Below, one piece after another: positions 52,213 to 60,815 of a stretch of DNA of 64,000 bases. Origin of the DNA: Duganella levis. Its GTDB lineage: Bacteria > Pseudomonadota > Gammaproteobacteria > Burkholderiales > Burkholderiaceae_D. Numbering within the stretch: the stretch's first letter is position 1; every line of letters begins with the position of its first letter. Both the position numbers and the translations under genes were made by a program. The notes beneath the pieces are model-generated. The model saw only the letters and a list, made by a program, of their open reading frames with translations. It did no database searches and was not told the DNA's origin. The stretch is taken from NCBI RefSeq assembly GCF_009857605.1, contig NZ_WWCT01000018.1, positions 98,981-162,980 on the forward strand, in the 5' to 3' direction.

Positions 52213-52836
52213 TTAACGCAGGCCGCTGGCGGCTTTTGCCAGGTCGGTGATGCGGCCCCAGTCGCCGGCGGCGATGGCGTCTTTTGGCGTCAGCCACGAA
52301 CCGCCCACGCAGGCGACGTTCTTCAGCGCCAGGAATTGCGACGCCGTCTCTTGCGAGATGCCGCCGGTTGGGCAGAAGGTGACGTCCGGCAGCGGGCCGT
52401 TGATCGCGCTCAGCATGCCAACGCCGCCCGCCGGCACCGCCGGGAACAGCTTCAGTTGACGGAAGCCTTGTTCACGCGCCGCCATCACTTCCGACGGCGT
52501 CATCACGCCAGGCAGCAGCGGCAGGCCGCTGCTCTTGGCGGCGGCGATCAGCGCAGCCGTCAAACCAGGCGACACGCCGAACACCGCACCCGCATCGCGC
52601 GCGGCGGCAAATTCTTCCGGCTGCGTCAGCGTGCCGACGCCGACGATGGCGCCTTCCACCGCGCTCATCGCCTTGATCGCGCCCAGGCCATGCTTGGTGC
52701 GCAGCGTGACTTCCAGCACGCGGATGCCGCCGGCCACCAGCGCTTTCGCCAGCGGCACGGCATGTTCAGGGTCGTCAATCGCGATCACAGGGATCACGGC
52801 CGAGGTACGCATAATGTCGAGCAGAGTCATGGTCAT
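52213..52836 (-). CDS. eda: 2-dehydro-3-deoxy-phosphogluconate aldolase (KDPG aldolase)
   Basis: A 207-residue class I aldolase of the Entner-Doudoroff pathway that splits KDPG into pyruvate and glyceraldehyde 3-phosphate. The pattern PVIAIDDPEHAVPLAKALV and RVLEVTLRT (Glu), the Schiff-base Lys in QLKLFPAVPAGG, and FCPTGGIS are clear. Its ATG lies two bases after the edd stop, so edd-eda form an operon. Confidence 0.96.
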   Translation of the reverse strand: MTMTLLDIMRTSAVIPVIAIDDPEHAVPLAKALVAGGIRVLEVTLRTKHGLGAIKAMSAVEGAIVGVGTLTQPEEFAAARDAGAVFGVSPGLTAALIAAAKSSGLPLLPGVMTPSEVMAAREQGFRQLKLFPAVPAGGVGMLSAINGPLPDVTFCPTGGISQETASQFLALKNVACVGGSWLTPKDAIAAGDWGRITDLAKAASGLR

Positions 52837-52838
52837 GA

Positions 52839-54764
52839 TTAGGTTGCTTTCTTCGTCGAGAAATCTTCGTCGGAACCCGGCACGGTGTTACCGACCGGTT
52901 CTTTGTCATGCAGGCCCACCGTGGTGCCAATCGGCGACGGCAGCGGGAACGTGGTCGCGCCCTTCTCGGCTTCGCACACGCTGTTGCGGAACATCGAGAA
53001 CAGTTCGCGGCCCATGCCGATCTGGTTGATCGACATATCGGCATGCGCCATCGAGCGCGCGTGCCATACAGCCGAATCGACCAGCGCTTCCAGCGTGCCG
53101 GTTTCGGCGCACACCTTGATGATATCGCCATCGCGCACCAGGCCCAGTGGACCACCGGCCAGGATCTCCGGCGACACGTGGATCGCCGCCGGCACCTTGC
53201 CCGACGCGCCGGACATGCGGCCGTCGGTCACCAGCGCCACTTTGCGGCCGGCGTCTTGCAGGTTGGCCAGCGCCGGGGTCAGCGCGTGCAGTTCCGGCAT
53301 GCCGTTGGCGCGCGGGCCCTGGAAGCGCAGCACGGCCACGAAGTCGCGGTCCAGCTGACCGGTCTTGTACGCGTCCATGAAGTCTTCCTGCGAATTGAAC
53401 ACCAGCGCCGGCGCTTCCACCGTGCGGTGATGCGGCTTGACGGCCGATACCTTCATCACGGCGCGGCCCAGGTTACCCTGCACCAGCACCATGCCGCCGT
53501 CCGGCGAGAATGGATTGTCGTGCTTGCGCAGCACTTTTTCGTCGCCCGATTCCGCCGGCGATGGCTTGAACACCACGCCTTTGTCGCCCTCACCCAGGAA
53601 CGGCTCGGCGCAATGCTTGCTCAGGCCCTTGCCCAGGATGGTGGTGACGTCGTCGTGCAGCAGGCCGGCGGCCAGCAGTTCGCGGATCACGAAACCGGTG
53701 CTGCCGGCAGCGTGGAAGTGGTTCACGTCCGCTTCGCCGTTCGGGTAGATGCGGCACAGCAGCGGCACCACTTTCGACAGCTCGTCGAAGTCGTTCCAGT
53801 CGATCACGATGCCAGCCGCCTTGGCGATGGCCGGCAGATGCAGCGTGTGGTTGGTCGAACCGCCGGTGGCCAGCAGCGCGACGATCGCATTAACGATGGC
53901 CTTCTCGTCGACCACATGGCCGACCGGGATGTATTCGTTGCCCTGATCCGAAATGACGGCGGCGCGTTGTGCGGCGGCCTTGGTCAGTTCATCGCGCAGC
54001 GGCGTGTTCGGGGTGATGAAAGCGGCGCCCGGCAGGTGCAGGCCCATGACTTCCATCAGCATCTGATTGCTGTTGGCGGTGCCGTAGAAGGTACAGGTGC
54101 CGGCACCGTGGTAGGACTGCGACTCGCCTTCCAGCAGTTCGGCGCGGCCAACCTTGCCCTGCGCGTACAGCTGGCGGATCTTGGCTTTCTCGGAATTGGA
54201 CAGGCCGGTGGTCATCGGGCCGGCCGGCACGAACACCGCCGGCAGGTGGCCGAAGTGCAGCGCGCCGATCAGCAGGCCCGGCACGATCTTGTCGCACACG
54301 CCCAGGTAAACCGCCGAGTCGAACATATTGTGCGACAGCGCGATGGCGGCCGACATGGCAATCGCGTCACGCGAGAACAACGACAATTCCATGCCCGGCT
54401 GTCCCTGCGTGACGCCGTCACACATGGCAGGCGTACCGCCGGCAAACTGCGCTACCGCACCGACTTCGCGCACGGCTTGTTTGATAATCTCAGGGTAGCG
54501 CTCGAACGGCTGGTGCGCCGACAGCATGTCGTTGTAGGCCGAAATAATCGCCACCGATGGCTTCTTGATCTCTTTCAGCACCAATTTATCGTTGGCGGGG
54601 AAAGCGGCAAAGCCGTGTGCCAGATTGGTACAGGCCAGCGTGCCGCGCTGCGGGCCGCCTTTGACGCGGGCCGCTTCGAGATGCGCCAGATACGCGCCGC
54701 GCGAAGGTTTGCTACGCTGAATAATGCGATTGGTGACAGTTTCCAGGACTGGATGCAACGCCAT
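52839..54764 (-). CDS. edd: phosphogluconate dehydratase
   Basis: A 641-residue enzyme of the IlvD/Edd family that converts 6-phosphogluconate to KDPG. It carries a [4Fe-4S] cluster; conserved segments include AMCDGVTQGQPGMELSLFSR, YLGVCDKIVPGLLIG, CTFYGTANSNQ and LATGGSTNHTLHL. Full family length. An HexR-like box lies 26-40 bases upstream, and the pgi gene is divergent from it. Confidence 0.97.
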   Translation of the reverse strand: MALHPVLETVTNRIIQRSKPSRGAYLAHLEAARVKGGPQRGTLACTNLAHGFAAFPANDKLVLKEIKKPSVAIISAYNDMLSAHQPFERYPEIIKQAVREVGAVAQFAGGTPAMCDGVTQGQPGMELSLFSRDAIAMSAAIALSHNMFDSAVYLGVCDKIVPGLLIGALHFGHLPAVFVPAGPMTTGLSNSEKAKIRQLYAQGKVGRAELLEGESQSYHGAGTCTFYGTANSNQMLMEVMGLHLPGAAFITPNTPLRDELTKAAAQRAAVISDQGNEYIPVGHVVDEKAIVNAIVALLATGGSTNHTLHLPAIAKAAGIVIDWNDFDELSKVVPLLCRIYPNGEADVNHFHAAGSTGFVIRELLAAGLLHDDVTTILGKGLSKHCAEPFLGEGDKGVVFKPSPAESGDEKVLRKHDNPFSPDGGMVLVQGNLGRAVMKVSAVKPHHRTVEAPALVFNSQEDFMDAYKTGQLDRDFVAVLRFQGPRANGMPELHALTPALANLQDAGRKVALVTDGRMSGASGKVPAAIHVSPEILAGGPLGLVRDGDIIKVCAETGTLEALVDSAVWHARSMAHADMSINQIGMGRELFSMFRNSVCEAEKGATTFPLPSPIGTTVGLHDKEPVGNTVPGSDEDFSTKKAT

Positions 54765-54789
54765 GATCGTTCCTTATGAATGGATTCCG

Positions 54790-54804
54790 TGAAATTTTAC
54801 TACA
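54790..54804 (-). promoter_or_regulatory. HexR-like box of edd
   Basis: TGAAATTTTACTACA matches the pseudo-palindromic HexR consensus TGTARTWWWAYTACA at 14 of 15 positions. It lies 26-40 bases before the edd ATG in the divergent edd/pgi region. Confidence 0.7.
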
Positions 54805-54928
54805 AAATCGTGAAACCCGCCGCCCTTTCTATATAGTTGGCAGGCTTCGGCTGGCTTGCGCTGGCGATTAACAACACGGCATAACCATCCGTTTTACAGG
54901 CGTAAATATTCGGGCACCGCATGCAAAC

Positions 54929-54943
54929 CGTAGTGAATTTACC
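54929..54943 (+). promoter_or_regulatory. weak HexR-like box of pgi
   Basis: CGTAGTGAATTTACC matches the HexR consensus at 11 of 15 positions, 46 bases before the pgi ATG. The half-sites GTAGT and TTTAC are kept, but the centre deviates, so I rate it below the edd and zwf boxes. Confidence 0.4.
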
Positions 54944-54989
54944 TGTTTTTCCTGTATCATTAGATCATCCTTCCCCATCTGCCAACATT

Positions 54990-56642
54990 ATGCGCCAGCC
55001 TGCACTCACTTCCACTGCCAGCTTCCAAGCCCTCGAATCCCACGCTGTTGATGCCAAACACTGGCAACTGCGCCAGTTGTTCGCCAGCGACGCACAACGT
55101 TTCCCGAAACTGACGGTCGACGCCGCCGGCCTGTTCCTGGACTACTCCAAGAACCGCCTGGACGCCACCACCGTCGGCCTGCTGCTGGACCTGGCCCGCG
55201 AGCGCGGCGTGGAAGCCCAGCGCGACGCCATGCTGCGGGGCGAGAAGATCAATCTTACCGAACAACGGGCTGTACTGCACACTGCATTGCGCATGCCGCG
55301 CGGCAAGAAACTGGTGGTGGACGGCCAGGACGTCAACGCCGACGTCCACGCGGTGCTGGACCACGTCAAGGAATTCACCGACCGCGTGCGCAACGGCCAG
55401 TGGCTGGGCTACAGCGGCAAGCCGATTACCGACATCGTCAACGTCGGCATCGGCGGCTCGGACCTGGGCCCTAAGATGGCGGTGCTGGCGCTGCGTTCGT
55501 ACGCGCATCCGCGTCTGAAAATGCACTTCGTCTCCAACGTCGATGGCCATGACATGGATGCGGCGCTGGCGCAGGTCAACCCGGAAACCACGCTGTTCAT
55601 CATCGCCTCCAAGACCTTCACCACCGCCGAGACCATGCTGAACGCCACCAGCGCGCGCAACTGGTTCCTGCAAAACGGCGGCACGGCGGACAATCTGGCC
55701 AAGCACTTCGTGGCTGTCTCCACCAACACCAAGGCGGTGGCGGAATTCGGCATCGACACCGCCAATATGTTCCCGTTCTGGGACTGGGTCGGCGGCCGTT
55801 ATTCGGTATGGTCGGCGATTGGCTTGTCGGTAGCGCTGGCGGTGGGCTTCGGCTACTTCAGCGACTTCCTGGCCGGCGCGCACGCCATGGACGAACACTT
55901 CCGCGAAGCGCCGCTGGAACAGAACATGCCGGTGCTGCTGGCGATGACCGGTTTCTGGAACCGCCAGTTCCTCGACTGCGGTTCGCTGTCGATCGCGCCC
56001 TACCATCAGGACCTGAACCGCTTCGCCGCCTACCTGCAACAGCTGGACATGGAATCCAACGGCAAGCGCGTGACCCGCAACGGCGCCGCAGTGGATACGC
56101 CCACCTGCCCGGTGGTATGGGGCGAGTGCGGCACCAACGCGCAGCACGCATACTTCCAGCTGCTGCACCAGGGCACCGACATCGTGCCGATCGACTTCAT
56201 CGCCGCACTGCGCGCCACGCATGACCTGCCGGGCCATCACGATGCGCTGCTGGCCAACTGCTTCGCGCAATCGGAAGCCTTCATGACCGGCAAAACCGCC
56301 GACGAAGTGCGCGCCGACCTGGCCGGCCAGAACCTGAGCGACGACCAGATCGAAGCGCTGGTGCCGCACAAGACCTTCCCTGGCAACCGTCCATCCAACA
56401 CCATCCTGATGGACCAGCTGACGCCGGGCGCGCTGGGCGCCTTGATCGCGCTGTACGAGCACAAGACCTTTGTGCAGGGCGTGATCTGGGACGTCAACAG
56501 CTTTGACCAGTGGGGCGTGGAGCTGGGCAAAGTCCTGGCCAAGAACATCCAGTCGGAACTGACCGGCGAAGTCAAACCGGAACGTCACGACAGTTCGACC
56601 AATGGCCTGATCTTCATGGCGAAAGCGGCGCAACACATATGA
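54990..56642 (+). CDS. pgi: glucose-6-phosphate isomerase
   Basis: A 550-residue enzyme that interconverts glucose 6-phosphate and fructose 6-phosphate. Conserved signatures are VGIGGSDLGPKMAV, GGRYSVWSAIGLSVAL and ALYEHKTFVQGVIW plus NSFDQWGVELGK. The start at ATG 54990 gives the family length; the longer reading back to 54921 would cover the HexR-like box. No clear Shine-Dalgarno sequence precedes it. Its stop overlaps the ATG of the lactonase gene. Confidence 0.97.
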   Translation: MRQPALTSTASFQALESHAVDAKHWQLRQLFASDAQRFPKLTVDAAGLFLDYSKNRLDATTVGLLLDLARERGVEAQRDAMLRGEKINLTEQRAVLHTALRMPRGKKLVVDGQDVNADVHAVLDHVKEFTDRVRNGQWLGYSGKPITDIVNVGIGGSDLGPKMAVLALRSYAHPRLKMHFVSNVDGHDMDAALAQVNPETTLFIIASKTFTTAETMLNATSARNWFLQNGGTADNLAKHFVAVSTNTKAVAEFGIDTANMFPFWDWVGGRYSVWSAIGLSVALAVGFGYFSDFLAGAHAMDEHFREAPLEQNMPVLLAMTGFWNRQFLDCGSLSIAPYHQDLNRFAAYLQQLDMESNGKRVTRNGAAVDTPTCPVVWGECGTNAQHAYFQLLHQGTDIVPIDFIAALRATHDLPGHHDALLANCFAQSEAFMTGKTADEVRADLAGQNLSDDQIEALVPHKTFPGNRPSNTILMDQLTPGALGALIALYEHKTFVQGVIWDVNSFDQWGVELGKVLAKNIQSELTGEVKPERHDSSTNGLIFMAKAAQHI

Positions 56643-57523
56643 TTACGGTAGCCTACGATGAAGTAATGCAGACCGGCGAATGCCCGCTGTGGCATCCGCA
56701 GGAACAGGCGCTGTACTGGGTAGATATCCCCGCCTTCACGGTGCACCGTCTCGACCCGGCCACTGGCGCGCACCGCGCGTGGAAGCTGACCAGCGAACCG
56801 GCCACGCTGGCCATCAGTGACCAGGGCGGTCTGATTGTCGCCATGCGCAGCGGCTTCGCGCATCTGGACACCAGCAGCGATGAGGTCAAACTAACCGAGA
56901 TCGTGGCGGCGCCGTACGATCAATCGATCACCCGTTTCAACGACGGCCACGTCGATCCTGCGGGCCGCTTCTGGGTCGGCACCATCTACGAGCCGCGCGA
57001 CAAGCCGGCAGCCGAGATGTACGTGCTGGAACAGGGCAAGCTGCGCCAGGCCTGGGCCGGCGGCATGACCAACTCGAATGGCCTCGGCTTCAGCCCGGAC
57101 CAGAAGACCATGTACCACGCCGACACCGCCGCTCACCGCGTCTCGCGCTACGACTTCGACGTCGCCACCGGCACCGTCAGCAATCAGCAAGTGCTGCACC
57201 AGTTCTCGGCCGACAAGGAGAACAACTACGGCGGCCGTCCAGACGGCGCGGCGGTCGATAGCGAAGGCAATTACTGGGTCGCGATGTTTGAAGGCGCGCG
57301 CATCGCCAAGCTGTCGCCGCAAGGTGAACTGCTGGATGAAATCAAGCTGCCGGTGCGTTGCCCGACCATGCCGGCCTTCGGCGGTCCGAACCTGCGCACG
57401 CTGTACGTCACCAGCGCCGGCGCCCGTCCGGCAGCCGAGCTGGAACAGTACCCGTTGAGCGGCAAGCTGCTGGCGATCCAGATGGACGTCGCAGGCCGTA
57501 TCGAGCCAAGCTACAAGCAGTAA
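56639..57523 (+). CDS. SMP-30/gluconolactonase family protein
   Basis: A 294-residue six-bladed beta-propeller of the SMP-30/gluconolaconase/LRE family. The metal-binding positions appear as GECPLWHP (Glu), MTNSNGLGFSPD (Asn) and GGRPDGAAVDSEGNYW (Asp). It overlaps pgi (ATGA), so it is translationally coupled to sugar phosphate metabolism. It may hydrolyse a sugar lactone, perhaps the gluconolactone product formed upstream of the Entner-Doudoroff step; that role is an inference. No classical pgl gene is in this window. Confidence 0.88.
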   Translation: MITVAYDEVMQTGECPLWHPQEQALYWVDIPAFTVHRLDPATGAHRAWKLTSEPATLAISDQGGLIVAMRSGFAHLDTSSDEVKLTEIVAAPYDQSITRFNDGHVDPAGRFWVGTIYEPRDKPAAEMYVLEQGKLRQAWAGGMTNSNGLGFSPDQKTMYHADTAAHRVSRYDFDVATGTVSNQQVLHQFSADKENNYGGRPDGAAVDSEGNYWVAMFEGARIAKLSPQGELLDEIKLPVRCPTMPAFGGPNLRTLYVTSAGARPAAELEQYPLSGKLLAIQMDVAGRIEPSYKQ

Positions 57524-57536
57524 ATAATCGTCCGTC

Positions 57537-57565
57537 AGAGGGCGGAATGCAGCCGGCCGCCCTCT
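57537..57565. terminator. bidirectional terminator between lactonase and chemoreceptor genes
   Basis: A perfect 9-bp inverted repeat, AGAGGGCGG/CCGCCCTCT, with an 11-base loop lies between two convergent genes. Confidence 0.65.
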
Positions 57566-57583
57566 CACCGGCACGATTCACCG

Positions 57584-59026
57584 TCAACGCGGTAGCGCCC
57601 GCGCGCCGCCGACTTCCAGCTTGAAGGCCGACACCAGTTGCGTCAGATGCTGCGCTTCCTGTGCCAGCGCATCTGCCGCCGTGGCATCTTCTTCCACCAG
57701 CGCCGCGTTCTGCTGCGTGTTCTCGTCAAATTCCACGATGGCGCTGTTGATGCGCTCGATACCTTCGTTCTGTTCCTGATTGGCGTTGCTCATCTCGCCC
57801 ATGATGGCCGTCACGCGCTGCACGCTGTCCACCACTTCCAGCATGGTGGCGCCGGCTTCTTCCACCAGCTTGTTGCCGCCCTCCACCGTCTGCACGGTAT
57901 TGCTGATCAGTTCCTTGATTTCCTTGGCCGCCGCCGCCGAGCGGTGCGCCAGGCTGCGCACTTCCGACGCCACCACCGCAAAGCCCCTGCCCTGCTCGCC
58001 GGCGCGCGCCGCTTCCACCGCCGCGTTCAAGGCCAGGATGTTGGTCTGGAAGGCGATACCGTCAATCACCGAGATAATGTCGACAATCTGCCGCGACGAG
58101 GCGTTGATCTCGCCCATGGTATCGACCACCTGCCGCACCGCTTCACCACCCTTGGCGGCGATGGTGGACGCGCTCTGCGCCAGCTCATTGGCCTGGCGCG
58201 CGCTTTCGTTATTGGCGCGCACGGTGGCCGCCAGCCGCGCCATCGACGCCGCCGTCTGCTCGATACTGCCGGCCTGCCGCTCGGTGCGGCGCGACAACTC
58301 GGCGTTGCCCTGGGCGATCTCGCCCGAGGCACCGGCGATGGTATGCGCGCCATCGCGCACGCCGGCGATGGTGTCGCGCATCGTCACCAGCATGTCCAGC
58401 AGCGAGCGTGCCAGCCGGCTGCGCGGCTTGGCCTCGGCGGCAGACAGGTCGATGCGGCCCTCAATCGCGGCCAGCGCGGCGACGATGCTTTCCAGTTCGC
58501 CGGCCTGGTTGGCGGCGCGACGCAGTATCGTGGCCAGGAAAATCAGCACCGCCGATTCCACCACCACGTAGGCCGCATGGATAAACACGGTCGACAGTTG
58601 CGGCCGGGTGAAGCACATCACGCCGTAGTTCCATTCCTGCAGATAGTGAAAACTCAGGTGGTGCACGGCAATCACGACCGCCGCGACAACGATCGGCCGC
58701 CAGTCGCGGTAAGCCAGCAAAAAGGCCAGATAGACGAAGATACCGAAGTGCAGCTCGGTCAGCCCGGCGCCCTGATGAATATTCAGCGCCGCAAACACCA
58801 TCACTGCCACCGCCACCGCGCAGCGCGTCAGCAGCGAACCGGGCGCCGTGTAGTGCAGCGCACTCGGCACACCGGCCGCCGGCAGGCCGATCAGCAGCGC
58901 CAGGTGCCAGGTGTCGTGCAGTCCCGCCAGTGCCAATGAAAACAGCTGCAATGCCCATAGAACGCAGAGCATCATCTTGTCAGCTTGCACGGCAATTGCC
59001 TGCAAAGGGTCGTGTCGCTTGGTCAT
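57584..59026 (-). CDS. methyl-accepting chemotaxis protein with His-rich membrane sensor
   Basis: A 480-residue chemoreceptor. Residues 1-180 form about six hydrophobic helices rather than a periplasmic ligand domain, and this part holds many His residues (NIHQGAGLTELHFG, VHHLSFHYLQ). A linker follows, and then the cytoplasmic signalling domain with the conserved tip GEQGRGFAVVASEVRSLAHR. A membrane-embedded sensor with clustered His could sense redox, a metal or small hydrophobic ligands. It lies between the sugar-metabolism genes and zwf, which may point to energy taxis. Confidence 0.92.
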   Translation of the reverse strand: MTKRHDPLQAIAVQADKMMLCVLWALQLFSLALAGLHDTWHLALLIGLPAAGVPSALHYTAPGSLLTRCAVAVAVMVFAALNIHQGAGLTELHFGIFVYLAFLLAYRDWRPIVVAAVVIAVHHLSFHYLQEWNYGVMCFTRPQLSTVFIHAAYVVVESAVLIFLATILRRAANQAGELESIVAALAAIEGRIDLSAAEAKPRSRLARSLLDMLVTMRDTIAGVRDGAHTIAGASGEIAQGNAELSRRTERQAGSIEQTAASMARLAATVRANNESARQANELAQSASTIAAKGGEAVRQVVDTMGEINASSRQIVDIISVIDGIAFQTNILALNAAVEAARAGEQGRGFAVVASEVRSLAHRSAAAAKEIKELISNTVQTVEGGNKLVEEAGATMLEVVDSVQRVTAIMGEMSNANQEQNEGIERINSAIVEFDENTQQNAALVEEDATAADALAQEAQHLTQLVSAFKLEVGGARALPR

Positions 59027-59226
59027 GAATCACTCCACGCCGGACCAGTCTGCACAACGCGACTGCACGCGATGACGGGCCAGCTTATAATTTGTGTGAT
59101 GGCATACAGGATGCAACCCATTATAGAGCTTAGTTTGCCCCGTGGAAATTCAGCGCAGCAGCAGGCGCGGAGCGCGCAACACTAGCATCATGGGAGCCGG
59201 GACGAGCCGGTGCTGCCATAGGAATA

Positions 59227-59241
59227 TGTAGTAAAATTTCT
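59227..59241 (+). promoter_or_regulatory. HexR-like box 1 of zwf
   Basis: TGTAGTAAAATTTCT matches the HexR consensus TGTARTWWWAYTACA at 13 of 15 positions, about 96 bases before the zwf ATG. Its centre is 32 bases (about three helical turns) from box 2. Confidence 0.6.
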
Positions 59242-59258
59242 TGCAAACCGCTCTTATA

Positions 59259-59273
59259 AGTAGTAAATTTACA
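59259..59273 (+). promoter_or_regulatory. HexR-like box 2 of zwf
   Basis: AGTAGTAAATTTACA matches the HexR consensus at 13 of 15 positions, 63 bases before the zwf ATG. The two boxes on the same face of the helix suggest cooperative repression. Confidence 0.6.
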
Positions 59274-59336
59274 TTGGCGGCCGCAGCCAGCTCGCGGCCA
59301 TTCCTTCGGCACTTTTTTTGCGACGATTTTCATACT

Positions 59337-60809
59337 ATGGCTCTTTCCGATTTTGATCTGGTTCTGTTTGGCGGCAGCGGCGATCTGGCGATGCGCAAAC
59401 TACTGCCCGCGATGTACGCTCGCGATGTGGCCAAAGACCTGCCTGCGACCGCCCGCATCATCTGCGTCGGCCGCGCGGACGCCAGCCAGGAAGAATTCCT
59501 GCAAACCGTCGAGACCACCTCCAAGCCCCTGATCAAATCGCCGGCCGTAACGCCGACCGACTGGGACCGCTTTACCAAACGCATCGTCTACGTCTCGCTC
59601 AACGCCACCGACGCCGCCAGCTACAAGCCGCTGGTGGAAGCGCTGCGCAAGGACGAGGCCATCACCAAGGTCTACTACCTGGCCACGCCACCGGCGATCT
59701 TCTCGCAGATTTGCGAAGCGCTGAAGGAAAACGGCCTGGTCACGCCGAACTCGCGCGTGGTGCTGGAAAAACCGCTGGGCCGCGACCTGGCCTCGGCCAA
59801 GCAGATCAACGCCGAAGTCGGCAAGGTGTTCGAGGAATCGCAGATCTACCGCATCGACCACTACCTGGGCAAGGAAACCGTGCAGAATCTGCTGGCCCTG
59901 CGCTTCGGCAACATCCTGTTCGAGCCGCTGTGGCGCCGCGAGTGGATCTCCGACGTGCAGATCACCATCGCCGAGAAACTGGGCGTGGGCAACCGCCTGG
60001 GCTACTACGACACCTCCGGCGCGCTGCGCGACATGCTGCAGAATCACCTGCTGCAACTGCTGTGTATCGTCGCCATGGAACCGCCGACCTCGATTTCGCC
60101 AGACGCGGTGCGCGACTCCAAGCTGCAAGTGCTGCGCTCGCTGAAAAAATTCACGCCGACCACGCTGGCGCAAAACATCGTGCGCGGCCAGTACCGCGCC
60201 GGTCACGTCGACGGCAAGGCCGTGCCGAGCTACCGCGACGAACCGGATGCGCCGGAACATTCGCGCACCGAAACCTTTGTCGCCATGAAGGCGGAAATCG
60301 ACACCTGGCGCTGGGCCGGCGTGCCGTTCTACCTGCGTACCGGCAAGCGCATGGCCGACGGCCTGGCGGAAATCGTGGTGCGCTTCAAGCAGATTCCGCA
60401 CTCGATCTTTGCCCAGCCGACCAACAGCTTCCAGCCGAATTCGCTGGTGATCCGCCTGCAACCGGACGAAGGCCTGCGCATGAACCTGATGGCGAAAACG
60501 CCGGGCGACGGCATGCGTCTGAAACAGGCCGAGCTGGAACTGGACTTCCGCGAGCAATTCAAATCGCCACGCATGGAAGCCTACGAGCGCCTGCTGCTCG
60601 ACGTGCTGCGCGGCCAGCTGACGCTGTTCATGCGCGGCGACGAACTGGAAGCGGCGTGGGAATGGGTCGAGCCTATCCTCAACAACTGGGAAGCGGACGA
60701 CAGCTACCCGCTGCCGTACGCCTCCGGCACCTGGGGTCCGGCTGCGGCCTCCGCGCTGATCGGCCGTGACGGCCTGCAATGGCGCGAAGAAGTGCTGCCT
60801 GAGGACTGA
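59337..60809 (+). CDS. zwf: glucose-6-phosphate dehydrogenase
   Basis: A 490-residue NADP-dependent enzyme that oxidises glucose 6-phosphate to 6-phosphogluconolactone. The N-terminal Rossmann motif reads LFGGSGDLAMRKLLPAMY, and the active-site signature is RIDHYLGKE. It is the entry step to the Entner-Doudoroff and oxidative pentose phosphate routes and is directly upstream of hexR. ATG 59337 is the family-typical start. Confidence 0.98.
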   Translation: MALSDFDLVLFGGSGDLAMRKLLPAMYARDVAKDLPATARIICVGRADASQEEFLQTVETTSKPLIKSPAVTPTDWDRFTKRIVYVSLNATDAASYKPLVEALRKDEAITKVYYLATPPAIFSQICEALKENGLVTPNSRVVLEKPLGRDLASAKQINAEVGKVFEESQIYRIDHYLGKETVQNLLALRFGNILFEPLWRREWISDVQITIAEKLGVGNRLGYYDTSGALRDMLQNHLLQLLCIVAMEPPTSISPDAVRDSKLQVLRSLKKFTPTTLAQNIVRGQYRAGHVDGKAVPSYRDEPDAPEHSRTETFVAMKAEIDTWRWAGVPFYLRTGKRMADGLAEIVVRFKQIPHSIFAQPTNSFQPNSLVIRLQPDEGLRMNLMAKTPGDGMRLKQAELELDFREQFKSPRMEAYERLLLDVLRGQLTLFMRGDELEAAWEWVEPILNNWEADDSYPLPYASGTWGPAAASALIGRDGLQWREEVLPED

Positions 60810-60815
60810 GCCTAG

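Larger units (their letters stand above)
59027..59336. other. intergenic region between the chemoreceptor gene and zwf
   Basis: A 310-base divergent promoter region with no open frame I would support. It holds two HexR-like boxes near zwf (see separate entries) and a TATAAT at 59086-59091 that has no convincing -35 partner. Nothing else recognisable. Confidence 0.6.

Noticed and set aside
59086..59091. TATAAT as the zwf -10 element
   Set aside because: It is about 245 bases from zwf and has no -35 partner at proper spacing.
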